Shown here in pieces: positions 27,573 to 36,149 of a DNA stretch of 36,262 nt. Position 1 is the stretch's first letter, and each line of letters begins with the position of its first letter. The position numbers and the translations under genes were made by a program. Source of the stretch: JAAZFF01 sp964405775. GTDB lineage: Bacteria; Verrucomicrobiota; Kiritimatiellia; RFP12; UBA3636. The notes under the pieces are model-generated. The model was not told where the DNA came from. It was given only the letters and a program-made list of their open reading frames with translations, and made no database searches. The DNA is taken from positions 1 through 36,262 of the forward strand of contig CAYOPG010000015.1 of assembly GCA_964405775.1 (NCBI GenBank), given 5' to 3'.

Positions 27573-28856
27573 ATGAACAACGAAATGCTTACGGTCCTGA
27601 GTTATCTTGAGCGTGAGAAGGGCGTCAGCCGCGCATCCCTCATAAAGGCTGTAGAGAGTGCCCTGCAGAGCGCCGCCAGAAAAAGCTCGGGTACATCGCA
27701 GGACATCCGCGTGTCGGTAGACCCGCGCACCTGCGAAATTACGACATTTCAGGATCTCGTCGTAAGCGAGGATCAGACAGGGACGGGTTACATCTCGGTT
27801 GAGAATGCGAAGCTGATTGATCCGAATGCCAATATCGGCGACGTGGTGTCGATGAAAGTAATGCCCAAGGACTTTGGCCGCATAGCGGCGCAGGCTGCTA
27901 AGCAGGCGCTTATGCAGAATCTGCGCAATGCGGAGCGGGAAGTGGTATATCAGCGCTATCTGGGGCAGGTCGGCAAGATCATCTCTGCTACCGTAAAACA
28001 AGTCTCACGCGGCGACTGCATCTGCGAGGTTGACGGCGGAGGCGAAGCTATCCTAGACTCTAAGAACAAGCTGCCGACGGACAGGTTCGAACAAACAGAC
28101 CAGTTTCGCGCGTATCTACTGCGCGTGGAGAACGAGGAGAACCAGAGCACGCCGGGGATTGTGCTTTCCCGATCCGCGCCTGAGTTCGTAAAGGCGCTTT
28201 TCGTGGAGCAGGCAACGGAGATCAAGGATGGCGTGATCGAGGTGATGGGCATAGCGCGCGACCCGGGATTCCGCACAAAGGTTGCGGTACGCAGCCTTGA
28301 TCCGAAAGTCGATCCGGTAGGGGCGTGCGTCGGAGTGCGCGGCTCCCGCATCAAGCCTGTTATACAGGAACTGAACGGCGAGAAGATAGATATCGTAGAA
28401 TGGAACGAGGACATACGAGTCTTCGCGATGAACGCGTTGGCTCCCGCGAAAATTGAGAGCGTGAAAGTTGACAAAGACGATGATGGCAAGAACGTTGTGC
28501 TTGCTACCGTGCTGCCCGAACATTACACCCAGACGATCGGCAAACACGGACAAAACGTAAGGCTCACGGCCGCGCTGCTGGGCTGGCGCGTGAAGGTCGT
28601 CAAGACAGAGGCGCCTAAGAGCTTCGAAGAACTCGTGTCCGACGGAATAAACGACTTGGCCACAAAGCTGGGAATACCTGCGGAAATGGCGGAGGCGGTG
28701 TACAACGCTGGCTTCCATACTCCCGAGGGAGTCGCAAACTCCACGATCGAATCATTTATTGAAGATACACAACTGGAAGCAAAGTCTGCCGAGCTGGCTT
28801 GGAACGCAGCCGCGGCTTATATTGCGCAAGAAGACGAAAATAGCGAAACTGAATGA
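27573..28856 (+). CDS. nusA: Transcription termination/antitermination factor NusA
   Basis: The 427-aa protein has the NusA order of domains. The N-terminal RNA-polymerase-binding domain (about 1-115) contains SLIKAVESALQSAARKS and FGRIAAQAAKQALMQ. An S1 domain (about 130-200) follows. KH1 contains VGVRGSRIKPVIQELNGEKI and KH2 contains TIGKHGQNVRLTAALLGW. A short helical C-terminus (355-425) holds one HhH-like acidic segment. A ribosome-binding site GAAGAGAGG precedes the ATG. Its stop overlaps the infB start (ATGA). rimP, often upstream, is absent. Confidence 0.97.
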   Translation: MNNEMLTVLSYLEREKGVSRASLIKAVESALQSAARKSSGTSQDIRVSVDPRTCEITTFQDLVVSEDQTGTGYISVENAKLIDPNANIGDVVSMKVMPKDFGRIAAQAAKQALMQNLRNAEREVVYQRYLGQVGKIISATVKQVSRGDCICEVDGGGEAILDSKNKLPTDRFEQTDQFRAYLLRVENEENQSTPGIVLSRSAPEFVKALFVEQATEIKDGVIEVMGIARDPGFRTKVAVRSLDPKVDPVGACVGVRGSRIKPVIQELNGEKIDIVEWNEDIRVFAMNALAPAKIESVKVDKDDDGKNVVLATVLPEHYTQTIGKHGQNVRLTAALLGWRVKVVKTEAPKSFEELVSDGINDLATKLGIPAEMAEAVYNAGFHTPEGVANSTIESFIEDTQLEAKSAELAWNAAAAYIAQEDENSETE

Positions 28857-31555
28857 GATTATTTGAATTAGCAAAGGAGCTCAACACAACGCCGCGCGAC
28901 CTGTTCAGGCAGGCCGAGGCGCTTGATGTAGAAGTTTTCACGTACATCACAGAGCTGGATGCGGATGACGCGAAGACTCTGCGAGCGGGCTACAAACAGC
29001 GGTCGTCTGTCGAGATCGCGGATGACAAGGTCGCAATGCTGCGGAAGCTTGACGAGAAGCACGCGGCTTCGCTTGAGGCTGCACAGAGTATCTACCAGTC
29101 GGAATCCAAGCTGTTGCAGCAAGGTATAGAGCGCGCGAACGCGGCATGGGAGGATTTCCTGAGCCGTTCGGTGCCGGAACCGGTTGCGGATGAGGCTCCT
29201 CAGGTCTCCGGCGCAATAAGTATCCCAAAGGCACCGCTCAAAGCCAAAGAGAAAGATATTGTTCCTGAAGCTGCGCCTGAGACACAGGCGGAGAAGTCTG
29301 ACGTAGTAGAAGCGCCCGCCACAGTTGTGGAGGCGGGTGCTAAATCCGAAGCGGAGCCGGACAAAAGCGTGTTGCGCTCTTTGCCCCAGCGCCCTTTGCA
29401 GGCTCCGCGGCCAGAGTTTGTTGCTCCCGCACCTGCTCCTGTACCGGCGTCCGCACCTGTGCCTGAGGCGTCCGCGCGAACCGCGGAACAGGCTGTTGCG
29501 CCCGTTGCAGCCAAAACGTCGGCGGAGCCAAAAGCGCCTAAGAAAGAGAAGCGCCCGCGCGGGTTCCATCCTGTAGATGAAGAGGATGAAGAGGATGTGC
29601 GGTTGCGCGGGCTATCCAAATCCGCGAAGGAGTCTGGTGCCAAAGTTTCGTTGCGTGGCGGAAAGAGCGCCGAGAAATCAGGGGTGGACCGAGGCGACAA
29701 GTTGCAGCGGCGTGGAGCAAGAGTAGAGGGACAGAGGGATGTTGCCGCCCGCGCCCAAGAGACTGAAGCTGGAAATGTGCTCAGGTTGCACGGCTCGGTG
29801 GTTGTCAAGGATCTGGCGGACAAGCTCGGCACACGCGTTAATATCATCATCACGGAATTGATGAAGATGGGCATTCTTGCGTCGATCAACCAGAGCGTCG
29901 AGCCTGATATTGCCACTAAAATCGCCGAGAAGCACGGGTTCACTGTGGAGCAGGAGAAGTCCCGCCGCTCTAGCGACAACAGGCCGGTGCTTAAAGCGGC
30001 TGGCGAAGACGATGACATTCCAGAGGATCGCCCCGATCAGCTCATGCCAAGGCCGCCGGTTGTCACCTTCCTCGGTCATGTTGACCATGGTAAAACGTCG
30101 CTTATGGACCGTATCCGCGAGGCTCATGTGGCTACCGGTGAGGCAGGGGGCATAACCCAGCACATCGCGGCGTATTCTGTCGAAATCAACGGTCAGAAGA
30201 TAACTTTTCTGGACACTCCGGGGCATGCTGCGTTCTCCTCGATGCGCGCGCGCGGAGCCAGCCTGACAGATATCGCAGTTGTAATTATTGCGGCGGATGA
30301 TGGCATAATGCCGCAGACAAAAGAGGCGATAAAGCACGCGCGCGAGGCTGATGTCACAATAATGGTGGCCATCAACAAATGCGATTTGCCGCAGGCGAAC
30401 ACTATGCGCGTGATGCAACAACTCCAGGCCGAGAACTTGACTCCCGAGGAATGGGGGGGCGACACCGTGGTCTGCCAGGTCAGCGCGCTCACGGGCGACG
30501 GCGTCGGGAACTTGCTTGACATGATTCTTTTGCAGTCCGAGGTTCTTGAGCTTACAGCCAATCCGAACCGCCGCGCCGATGGCACAGTGGTCGAAGCTCA
30601 GGTGAAGCCGGGCAGCGGTCCGATAGTTAGCGTCCTGGTCACAGGCGGCACATTGAATGTGGGCGACGTGGTTCTGTGCGACAATTATTATGGACGCGTA
30701 CGAGCCATAGTCGATGGCACTGGGCGCAGACTCAAATCGATAGGCCCCTCCGGTGCGGCAAATGTCCTCGGCCTTTCCGGGGTGCCGGATGCTGGTGCCA
30801 GGTTCCGGGTTATGACGAACGAGAAGCGTGCGCGCGAACTTGCTGAGGAGTATGCGCAGCGGAAGAAGGAAGAGCTTCTGGGAGGGGTCACACAGGCGCG
30901 GTCGGTCGACGACATTTTCAAGAAGATGCACGAAGCCGAGAAACTTGAGCTCAACATCATATTACGCGCGGATGTCCAAGGCTCCGTCGAGGCGGTGCAG
31001 GATTCCATCGAGGGTATCAAGAGCGAAAAAGTCCAGTGCAACATCCTGTATGCGAACACCGGTTCAATCACTACCACCGACCTGCAGCGCGCAGCGAGTT
31101 CAAACGCAATCATAATTGGCTTTAATGTGTCTCCAGAATCGGGTGTGAATTCAGAGGCTCGTCATCTTGGCGTTAGAATCAAGACGTTCCGCATAATCTA
31201 CGAGCTGCTGGACTTCGTCGAGCAGGAGATGCTCGACGTTCTTCCTGTCGAATATCGCGAGGTTGTACGCGGCCATGCGCAGGTTAAGCAGATATTTGCC
31301 CTCAGCCACATCGGCAACGCTGCGGGAAGTATTGTGCTCGACGGCGTTATAACGATGGAAGGCAAGGCACGCGTGTTGCGTAACAAAAAGGTGGTGCATT
31401 CTGGCTCCATCGCATCTATACGCCACTTCAAGGACGAGGTCGACCAGGTTTCGCAGGCACAGGAATGCGGCATACTGCTCGCCGACTTCGAGGAGTTCCA
31501 GGAAGGCGACATAATAGAGTGCTTCTCGTTAGAGGCTTTGCCAAAGGCTCTGTAA
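28853..31555 (+). CDS. infB: Translation initiation factor IF-2
   Basis: The 900-aa GTPase brings initiator tRNA to the 30S subunit. The N-terminal IF2_N module (about 1-50) is followed by a coiled, charged and then Ala/Pro/Glu-rich linker (about 100-300). A second IF2_N module (about 308-365, KDLADKLGTRVNIIITELMK) comes next. The G domain starts near 400: GHVDHGKT (about 407), DTPGHAAF (about 453), NKCDLP (about 507). The C-terminal C1/C2 domains include EKLELNIILRADVQGSVEAV. Length and two-module N-terminus are normal for bacteria. It overlaps nusA by four nt. Confidence 0.98.
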   Translation: MRLFELAKELNTTPRDLFRQAEALDVEVFTYITELDADDAKTLRAGYKQRSSVEIADDKVAMLRKLDEKHAASLEAAQSIYQSESKLLQQGIERANAAWEDFLSRSVPEPVADEAPQVSGAISIPKAPLKAKEKDIVPEAAPETQAEKSDVVEAPATVVEAGAKSEAEPDKSVLRSLPQRPLQAPRPEFVAPAPAPVPASAPVPEASARTAEQAVAPVAAKTSAEPKAPKKEKRPRGFHPVDEEDEEDVRLRGLSKSAKESGAKVSLRGGKSAEKSGVDRGDKLQRRGARVEGQRDVAARAQETEAGNVLRLHGSVVVKDLADKLGTRVNIIITELMKMGILASINQSVEPDIATKIAEKHGFTVEQEKSRRSSDNRPVLKAAGEDDDIPEDRPDQLMPRPPVVTFLGHVDHGKTSLMDRIREAHVATGEAGGITQHIAAYSVEINGQKITFLDTPGHAAFSSMRARGASLTDIAVVIIAADDGIMPQTKEAIKHAREADVTIMVAINKCDLPQANTMRVMQQLQAENLTPEEWGGDTVVCQVSALTGDGVGNLLDMILLQSEVLELTANPNRRADGTVVEAQVKPGSGPIVSVLVTGGTLNVGDVVLCDNYYGRVRAIVDGTGRRLKSIGPSGAANVLGLSGVPDAGARFRVMTNEKRARELAEEYAQRKKEELLGGVTQARSVDDIFKKMHEAEKLELNIILRADVQGSVEAVQDSIEGIKSEKVQCNILYANTGSITTTDLQRAASSNAIIIGFNVSPESGVNSEARHLGVRIKTFRIIYELLDFVEQEMLDVLPVEYREVVRGHAQVKQIFALSHIGNAAGSIVLDGVITMEGKARVLRNKKVVHSGSIASIRHFKDEVDQVSQAQECGILLADFEEFQEGDIIECFSLEALPKAL

Positions 31556-31586
31556 ACACGGCACAACTGCCGATTGGAATGGGAAA

Positions 31587-32021
31587 ATGCAGATCGACAG
31601 AATTAAACGTGTGAATGAAATAATCCGTCGTGAACTTGCCACCAGCCTAATACATGTAGGCCAGGGCGAGGGCGCGGAGGTGATGCGCATTTCTTTCGTC
31701 GATGTGGAGGTGTCTCGAGATCTTCGAGGGGCGACGGTTCTTGTCTCGATCATGGGGACGCGTGAGCAGTCGGACGAGCTGATGCGCTGGCTGCGCCGCC
31801 ACCGTGTGGATTTCCAATCGCGCATCGCCAGGGAAGTGTCGCTAAAATACACCCCAAAACTCTTTTTTAAACAAACCAGCGCAATTGAAAAAGGCGACCG
31901 CGTTCTCGATATTCTAAAGGAGATCGTGTTGCCGGAAGAGACTGGCGAACATGGACTCGATGGGGCTGCCGACGAGAATTCAATGGATGCCTCCGAGGGA
32001 GCTAACGACGGCCAAGTATAG
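31587..32021 (+). CDS. rbfA: Ribosome-binding factor A
   Basis: The 144-aa protein begins with the family segment IDRIKRVNEIIRRELATSLI. A KH-like fold follows with FVDVEVSRDLRGATVLVSIM and the end SLKYTPKLFFKQTSAIEKGDRVLDIL. RbfA helps mature the 5' end of 16S rRNA and the 30S subunit. An acidic tail of about 25 residues (EETGEHGLDGAADENS) extends past the usual domain. It lies 31 nt after infB, and the order nusA-infB-rbfA is widespread. Confidence 0.96.
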   Translation: MQIDRIKRVNEIIRRELATSLIHVGQGEGAEVMRISFVDVEVSRDLRGATVLVSIMGTREQSDELMRWLRRHRVDFQSRIAREVSLKYTPKLFFKQTSAIEKGDRVLDILKEIVLPEETGEHGLDGAADENSMDASEGANDGQV

Positions 32022-32043
32022 AAAATCAGGGAGAGACTAATAA

Positions 32044-32853
32044 ATGAAAACATCAACGTTTGTATTTTCCGTGTTTGTTGCTTTTTCAACGTTCGTGGCG
32101 CCGGCGCAAAGCGTGATTGACATTGTTTCCGCTGGCGCTGCGTTACCTGCGGTTTCAAAACAAGAGAGAGCAGAGGCTAAAGCTGCCACGAATTCACCCG
32201 TGCGTTTCGCGCGGCAACCCGGCAAGCCGCTTCCTCCCGAGGCCTTCACTTCGCCCACGAATTTCTTGCTGCTGGTAAACCACAACGGCGCGCTTGACAA
32301 AGATTGGCTCGATGGCGAGTGCGAATATATGCAGAAGCAGCTTCGCGTCAAGGTGCAAGCCGAGCCGGCGGAAGGCGAGATCGGCGCTAATGTTCAGCAA
32401 TTCGTTGCTGCAATAAGCGATAAGCACGCCGGGAAAGCCAAAATAATAATCGTTATCTCGGAGGAAGCCGGGCTGTCTCCTATTCTCGCTTCGCCGTACA
32501 ACAACTGGGTTGTGATGGATGCAGGCTGGGTGAAGCGAGGCGGCGGGGACAAGGAGAAAGTCGACTACCGTATGGAACGCCGGATTTTCCAGTCTCTTGG
32601 GCACTGCATCGGAGCTGGATACCGCGCGGAACGCGAGGCGGTAATGCGCTACACGCCAACTCCAGAGGATCTTGACGACTGCCTGTCACACGGTTTCCAT
32701 CCTATAAACAGCAATGTTTTTTCTATCGTTTCACAGGGCATAGGGCTCGACTCGATACAATTGCGCCCCCGCGACGAGCTTATAAAACTTGGAGTGTTGA
32801 AGCCGGTGACCCCGAAGCCCGAAGTGAAAACATCACCACCTGAAAAAGAATAA
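32044..32853 (+). CDS. Secreted protein of unknown function, metzincin-like degenerate motif
   Basis: I do not recognise a named family. The 269-aa protein has a signal peptide (MKTSTFVFSVFVAFSTFVAPAQS, cleavage near 23), a variable Ala/Pro-rich stretch (30-68), and a globular domain (about 70-250). The domain contains FLLLVNHNGALDKDWLDGEC, AKIIIVISEE, NNWVVMDAGWV and, at 183-193, QSLGHCIGAGY. The last resembles the HExGHxxGxxH zinc motif of archaemetzincin-like proteases, but only the middle His (His187) and a Gly remain. It may be an inactive relative or a chance likeness. It begins 22 nt after rbfA with AGGGAGAG before the ATG. nadA begins about 35 nt after its end. Confidence 0.62.
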   Translation: MKTSTFVFSVFVAFSTFVAPAQSVIDIVSAGAALPAVSKQERAEAKAATNSPVRFARQPGKPLPPEAFTSPTNFLLLVNHNGALDKDWLDGECEYMQKQLRVKVQAEPAEGEIGANVQQFVAAISDKHAGKAKIIIVISEEAGLSPILASPYNNWVVMDAGWVKRGGGDKEKVDYRMERRIFQSLGHCIGAGYRAEREAVMRYTPTPEDLDDCLSHGFHPINSNVFSIVSQGIGLDSIQLRPRDELIKLGVLKPVTPKPEVKTSPPEKE

Positions 32854-32888
32854 CACGTTTGTCAGAATCAATACCAACGCATTCCGTT

Positions 32889-33797
32889 ATGAAAACTAAT
32901 AGTTTAAAAGACCAGATCCGGGAATTAAAACAGCAGCGAAACGCCGTTATTCTGGCGCATAACTATGTCGAAGGTCCGGTGCAGGATATCGCGGATTTTG
33001 TCGGCGATTCCCTTGAACTTAGCATCAAGGCAAAGAACGCGGAGAAGTCGGTGATCGTCTTCTGCGGCGTTTCGTTCATGGCGGAGACCGCTAAAATTCT
33101 CTCTCCGCAATCGATTGTTCTGCACCCTGAGCCCAGCTCTGGCTGCCCTATGTCCGACATGGCGCCGGCATACGCGGTCCGCGAATATCGCGAGGCGCAT
33201 CCTGACACCGTGCTTGTGGCGTACGTTAACACGACCGCCGCAGTTAAGGCCGAGGTCGACATCTGCTGCACGTCCGCGAATGCGGAGAAAATAATCCACT
33301 CCATACCAATTGACAAAAAGATAATGTTCCTGCCAGATCAGAATCTGGGTGCGAACATCATGCGCCTCACCGGTCGCAAGATGGAGCTTTGGCCAGGCTA
33401 TTGCCCCATTCACAACATGATCATGCCCGAGGCTGCAAAGAAGATCCGCTCCGAGCATCCCGATGCCGTTATGGTTGTGCACCCCGAATGCTCCCCCGCA
33501 GTTTTGGAAATTGCCGATTACGCTCTCAGCACCGGCGGCATGCTCCGTTTTGCGAAGGAAACTGCTGCGCTAAAAATTATCGTAGGTACGGAGCACGGTA
33601 TTATTCACCGCTTGCGCAAAGAGAATCCCGGCAAGGAGTTCATACCGATGAATCCGCTGCCAACGTGCCACAATATGAAAAAGATCAAAGTGGAAAGCGT
33701 TGTGGACTCATTGGAAAAAATGCAGTATCCAGTGGAGTTGGACGTGGCATTGATGGATCGAGCCCGGTTGCCGATAGAGCGCATGCTGGCAATTTAG
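32889..33797 (+). CDS. nadA: Quinolinate synthase A
   Basis: NadA condenses iminoaspartate and dihydroxyacetone phosphate to quinolinate for NAD synthesis, using a 4Fe-4S cluster. I favour the ATG at 32889 (MKTNSLKDQIRELKQQ), giving 302 aa; a TTG at 32859 would add 10 residues, and neither has a good ribosome-binding site. Motifs are ILAHNYVEGPVQDIADFVGD, VFCGVSFMAETAKIL, PSSGCPMSDMAPAY, ICCTSANAEKI, PGYCPIHNMI, VVHPECSP and NPLPTCHNMKKI. The three cluster cysteines expected for the family are available in FCGV, YCPIH and TCHNM. No nadB or nadC lies nearby. Confidence 0.95.
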   Translation: MKTNSLKDQIRELKQQRNAVILAHNYVEGPVQDIADFVGDSLELSIKAKNAEKSVIVFCGVSFMAETAKILSPQSIVLHPEPSSGCPMSDMAPAYAVREYREAHPDTVLVAYVNTTAAVKAEVDICCTSANAEKIIHSIPIDKKIMFLPDQNLGANIMRLTGRKMELWPGYCPIHNMIMPEAAKKIRSEHPDAVMVVHPECSPAVLEIADYALSTGGMLRFAKETAALKIIVGTEHGIIHRLRKENPGKEFIPMNPLPTCHNMKKIKVESVVDSLEKMQYPVELDVALMDRARLPIERMLAI

Positions 33798-33846
33798 AAG
33801 GGCGTTGGCATTAAGCGTTTACCGAGAGAGTCAGAGGTGTTAGATA

Positions 33847-34971
33847 GTGAAAGAAATTCATAAGTCACTACCGGAAAAGGCAACACTTGCGGACATGCCG
33901 GAGTTGCTTGATTTCCTGAAAGGTGTGTTTTCAGCCAATAATCCGACACACCCGCGCTTCGAATGGCTCTACCCCGATATGTTCCTCGATGAGGGAAAGG
34001 CGGGTAGACACCTAGTGCTGCGCCGCGGTGGTAAAATTGTTTCCTCAGTCGGCACATATCCTTTGACGCTGAATACTGCCGGCTGCAAAGTTACGATCGC
34101 CGGCGTCGGGCAGGTCGCGACTTCGCCGGAGATGGCGGGGCGTGGCTGCATGTCTCAATTGCTGGAGGCTTCGATTGCACGTATGGAAGAGGAGGGGGTA
34201 GCCCTCTCATGGCTGAGCGGACGCCACGATCGCTACGGAAGGTTCGGCTGGGAATTTGTCTTTCGAGGCTATAACCACAGCTTTATCGAAAAGATTGGGC
34301 GTACCGCCGACGATTCGTTTCATGTGACGCAGGAGAAGTGCACGGACGCCGTCATGACAGACGAACTGTTTGCAATGCGCGGCTCCAATTCCTACATATC
34401 CGATACAATGGCTAATTATTCTGTGGTCATGCAGAGATCCGAAGCTGAACTCTGGGTGGCGCGCCCACGCGGTTCCTCGGAGCCTGTCGCATGGACAATC
34501 GTTTTCCCTGGTGCCAAAAAACTCGCGGAATACTGTGGTACAGTGGACGGAATATTGCACCTCGTTAAGGTTGCGGCTGTGCGTTTCGGCGGAGCATCGG
34601 TGTTCGCATCCCCTGCCGACAAAGATCTCAACGAGCGGTTGCGTGCCGAAAGCTCCGGCATGACATTCGGCGGTCACATGCTGCTCGTGGTTTCGATTAA
34701 AAAAACTCTGGAACAGTATACTCCTTACATCAATTCGCGGCTGCCCGCGGGCTTCGGTGCGACTTTACGAATGAGACTGCCCGGCGGCAGATGTGAGGAA
34801 GCTTCCATCGGCGGAGGCGGGCCGGTTGTTGAGCTAGACCGCAAACTCATGGCTCGGCTTCTATTCGGGCCAGAGCGCGCCACGCAAGTTCCCGGCGTGG
34901 GACGCGATCTCGCCTCTCTGGATACGGTGTTGCCTCTACCCTGCTCATTGCCTGACCTTTACCACGTATGA
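33847..34971 (+). CDS. Eis-like GNAT acetyltransferase, first of two tandem copies
   Basis: The 374-aa protein begins at GTG (33847), about nine nt after AGAGGT. The N-terminal GNAT domain has VGQVATSPEMAGRGCMSQLL (87-106), the acetyl-CoA pyrophosphate-binding motif, followed by SWLSGRHDRYGRFGWEFVF. A middle GNAT-like part and a C-terminal SCP2-like domain (about 285-374, FGATLRMRLPGG and MARLLFGPERAT) complete the Eis layout. Eis-type enzymes acetylate amines, including aminoglycosides and protein lysines; the substrate here is unknown. The neighbouring gene is a same-length paralogue 22 nt downstream. Confidence 0.85.
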   Translation: MKEIHKSLPEKATLADMPELLDFLKGVFSANNPTHPRFEWLYPDMFLDEGKAGRHLVLRRGGKIVSSVGTYPLTLNTAGCKVTIAGVGQVATSPEMAGRGCMSQLLEASIARMEEEGVALSWLSGRHDRYGRFGWEFVFRGYNHSFIEKIGRTADDSFHVTQEKCTDAVMTDELFAMRGSNSYISDTMANYSVVMQRSEAELWVARPRGSSEPVAWTIVFPGAKKLAEYCGTVDGILHLVKVAAVRFGGASVFASPADKDLNERLRAESSGMTFGGHMLLVVSIKKTLEQYTPYINSRLPAGFGATLRMRLPGGRCEEASIGGGGPVVELDRKLMARLLFGPERATQVPGVGRDLASLDTVLPLPCSLPDLYHV

Positions 34972-34993
34972 TGTATGGAGTAACAGTTGCTTA

Positions 34994-36118
34994 ATGATGG
35001 ATAATCTGCCCCATCCGGAAATGGCGCACAGGGGGGATCTGCCCGAACTGCTCGATTTTCTGCATCGTGTTTTCTCCGAACGCACACCAGGCCATGCGAG
35101 GTTCGAGGACATCTCTCCTGATTTGTTCCGCGATAGCGAAGAGAAGGCCGGAAGGTTTCTTGTGTTGCGCGATGAGGGACGCATTGTTGCCGCTGCAGGC
35201 AGCCATCCTTCGACGCTCAACATCGCCGGCTGCAAAATTTCCGCAATTGGGCTTGGGCAGGTGGCGACGGCTCCGGAGATGACTGGCCGAGGTGGCATGA
35301 CACGACTGCTCAATGCCACGATTGCGAGAATGAAGGAGGAGGGCGCGGCGGTTTCATGGCTTGGCGGCAGGCGCGACCGCTACGGCAGGTTCGGGTGGGA
35401 ATACATCCTCAGCGGCTACAACTATTCTATTTCGGAAAAGATAGGTCACTCTGCAGACGACTCGTTTCTGGTCTCGCAGGAAAAATGCGAAGACGCGGTT
35501 ATTACGGAAGATATGTTTGCAATGAGAGCTTCTTGCGTTTATGTCTCCGATTCGCTTGAGAACTACTCTGTGCGCATTACAAGAAAGGCGGGAGAGCTTT
35601 TCATGGCCCACGGTCGCAACTCTTCCTCACCCGTGGCATGGGCAGTGGCTTCCCCCGCGGAAAAAAGGATCGTCGAGTACAGTGGGGCGGTCGAAGGCAT
35701 CGTAAAGATTGTAAAAACTGCCGCGGTGCGGCTTGGAGGAGTCTCTGCGTTCGTTTCGCCAGTTGACAAGGGGTTGAACGAGCGGCTGCGCGCAGAAAGC
35801 TCCGGCGTGGGTTTTGCCGGACAGATGCTGCTTGTGGTTTCCATAAGAAAGACAGTTGAGCAATATGCCCCTTACATTGAAGCCCGTTTGCCCAAAGGTT
35901 TTGGGGTGACGCTTCGGATGAGTCTGCCAGGAGGCGGTTTCGAAGAGGCTGATATAGGCTCTGGGGGAGCCGTTGTGGAGCTTGACCGCAAGTCTATGGT
36001 GCGGCTGCTCTTCGGCCCGGAGCGTGCAACAGACATCCCTGGCGTCGATCCTAGCCTCGTCCAGCTCGATACAATATTCCCGCTGCCTTTCTGCATCCAA
36101 CCTCTATTCAGCGTCTAG
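34994..36118 (+). CDS. Eis-like GNAT acetyltransferase, second tandem copy
   Basis: Also 374 aa and colinear with the preceding gene. Aligned blocks include LPELLDFLHRVFSE, LGQVATAPEMTGRGGMTRLL, SWLGGRRDRYGRFGWEY, GHSADDSF, RLRAESSG, EQYAPYIEARLPKGFG and RLLFGPERATDIPGV. The end FPLPFCIQPLFSV differs most. I estimate that clearly more than half of residues are shared, so this is a tandem duplication with later divergence. The ATG at 34994 is followed directly by a second ATG at 34997; the upstream sequence has no strong ribosome-binding site. Like its neighbour it probably acetylates a small amine or peptide; the substrate is not determined. Confidence 0.85.
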   Translation: MMDNLPHPEMAHRGDLPELLDFLHRVFSERTPGHARFEDISPDLFRDSEEKAGRFLVLRDEGRIVAAAGSHPSTLNIAGCKISAIGLGQVATAPEMTGRGGMTRLLNATIARMKEEGAAVSWLGGRRDRYGRFGWEYILSGYNYSISEKIGHSADDSFLVSQEKCEDAVITEDMFAMRASCVYVSDSLENYSVRITRKAGELFMAHGRNSSSPVAWAVASPAEKRIVEYSGAVEGIVKIVKTAAVRLGGVSAFVSPVDKGLNERLRAESSGVGFAGQMLLVVSIRKTVEQYAPYIEARLPKGFGVTLRMSLPGGGFEEADIGSGGAVVELDRKSMVRLLFGPERATDIPGVDPSLVQLDTIFPLPFCIQPLFSV

Positions 36119-36149
36119 ATTGATTATAGCGCCCTGAAGCCCCATTTCT

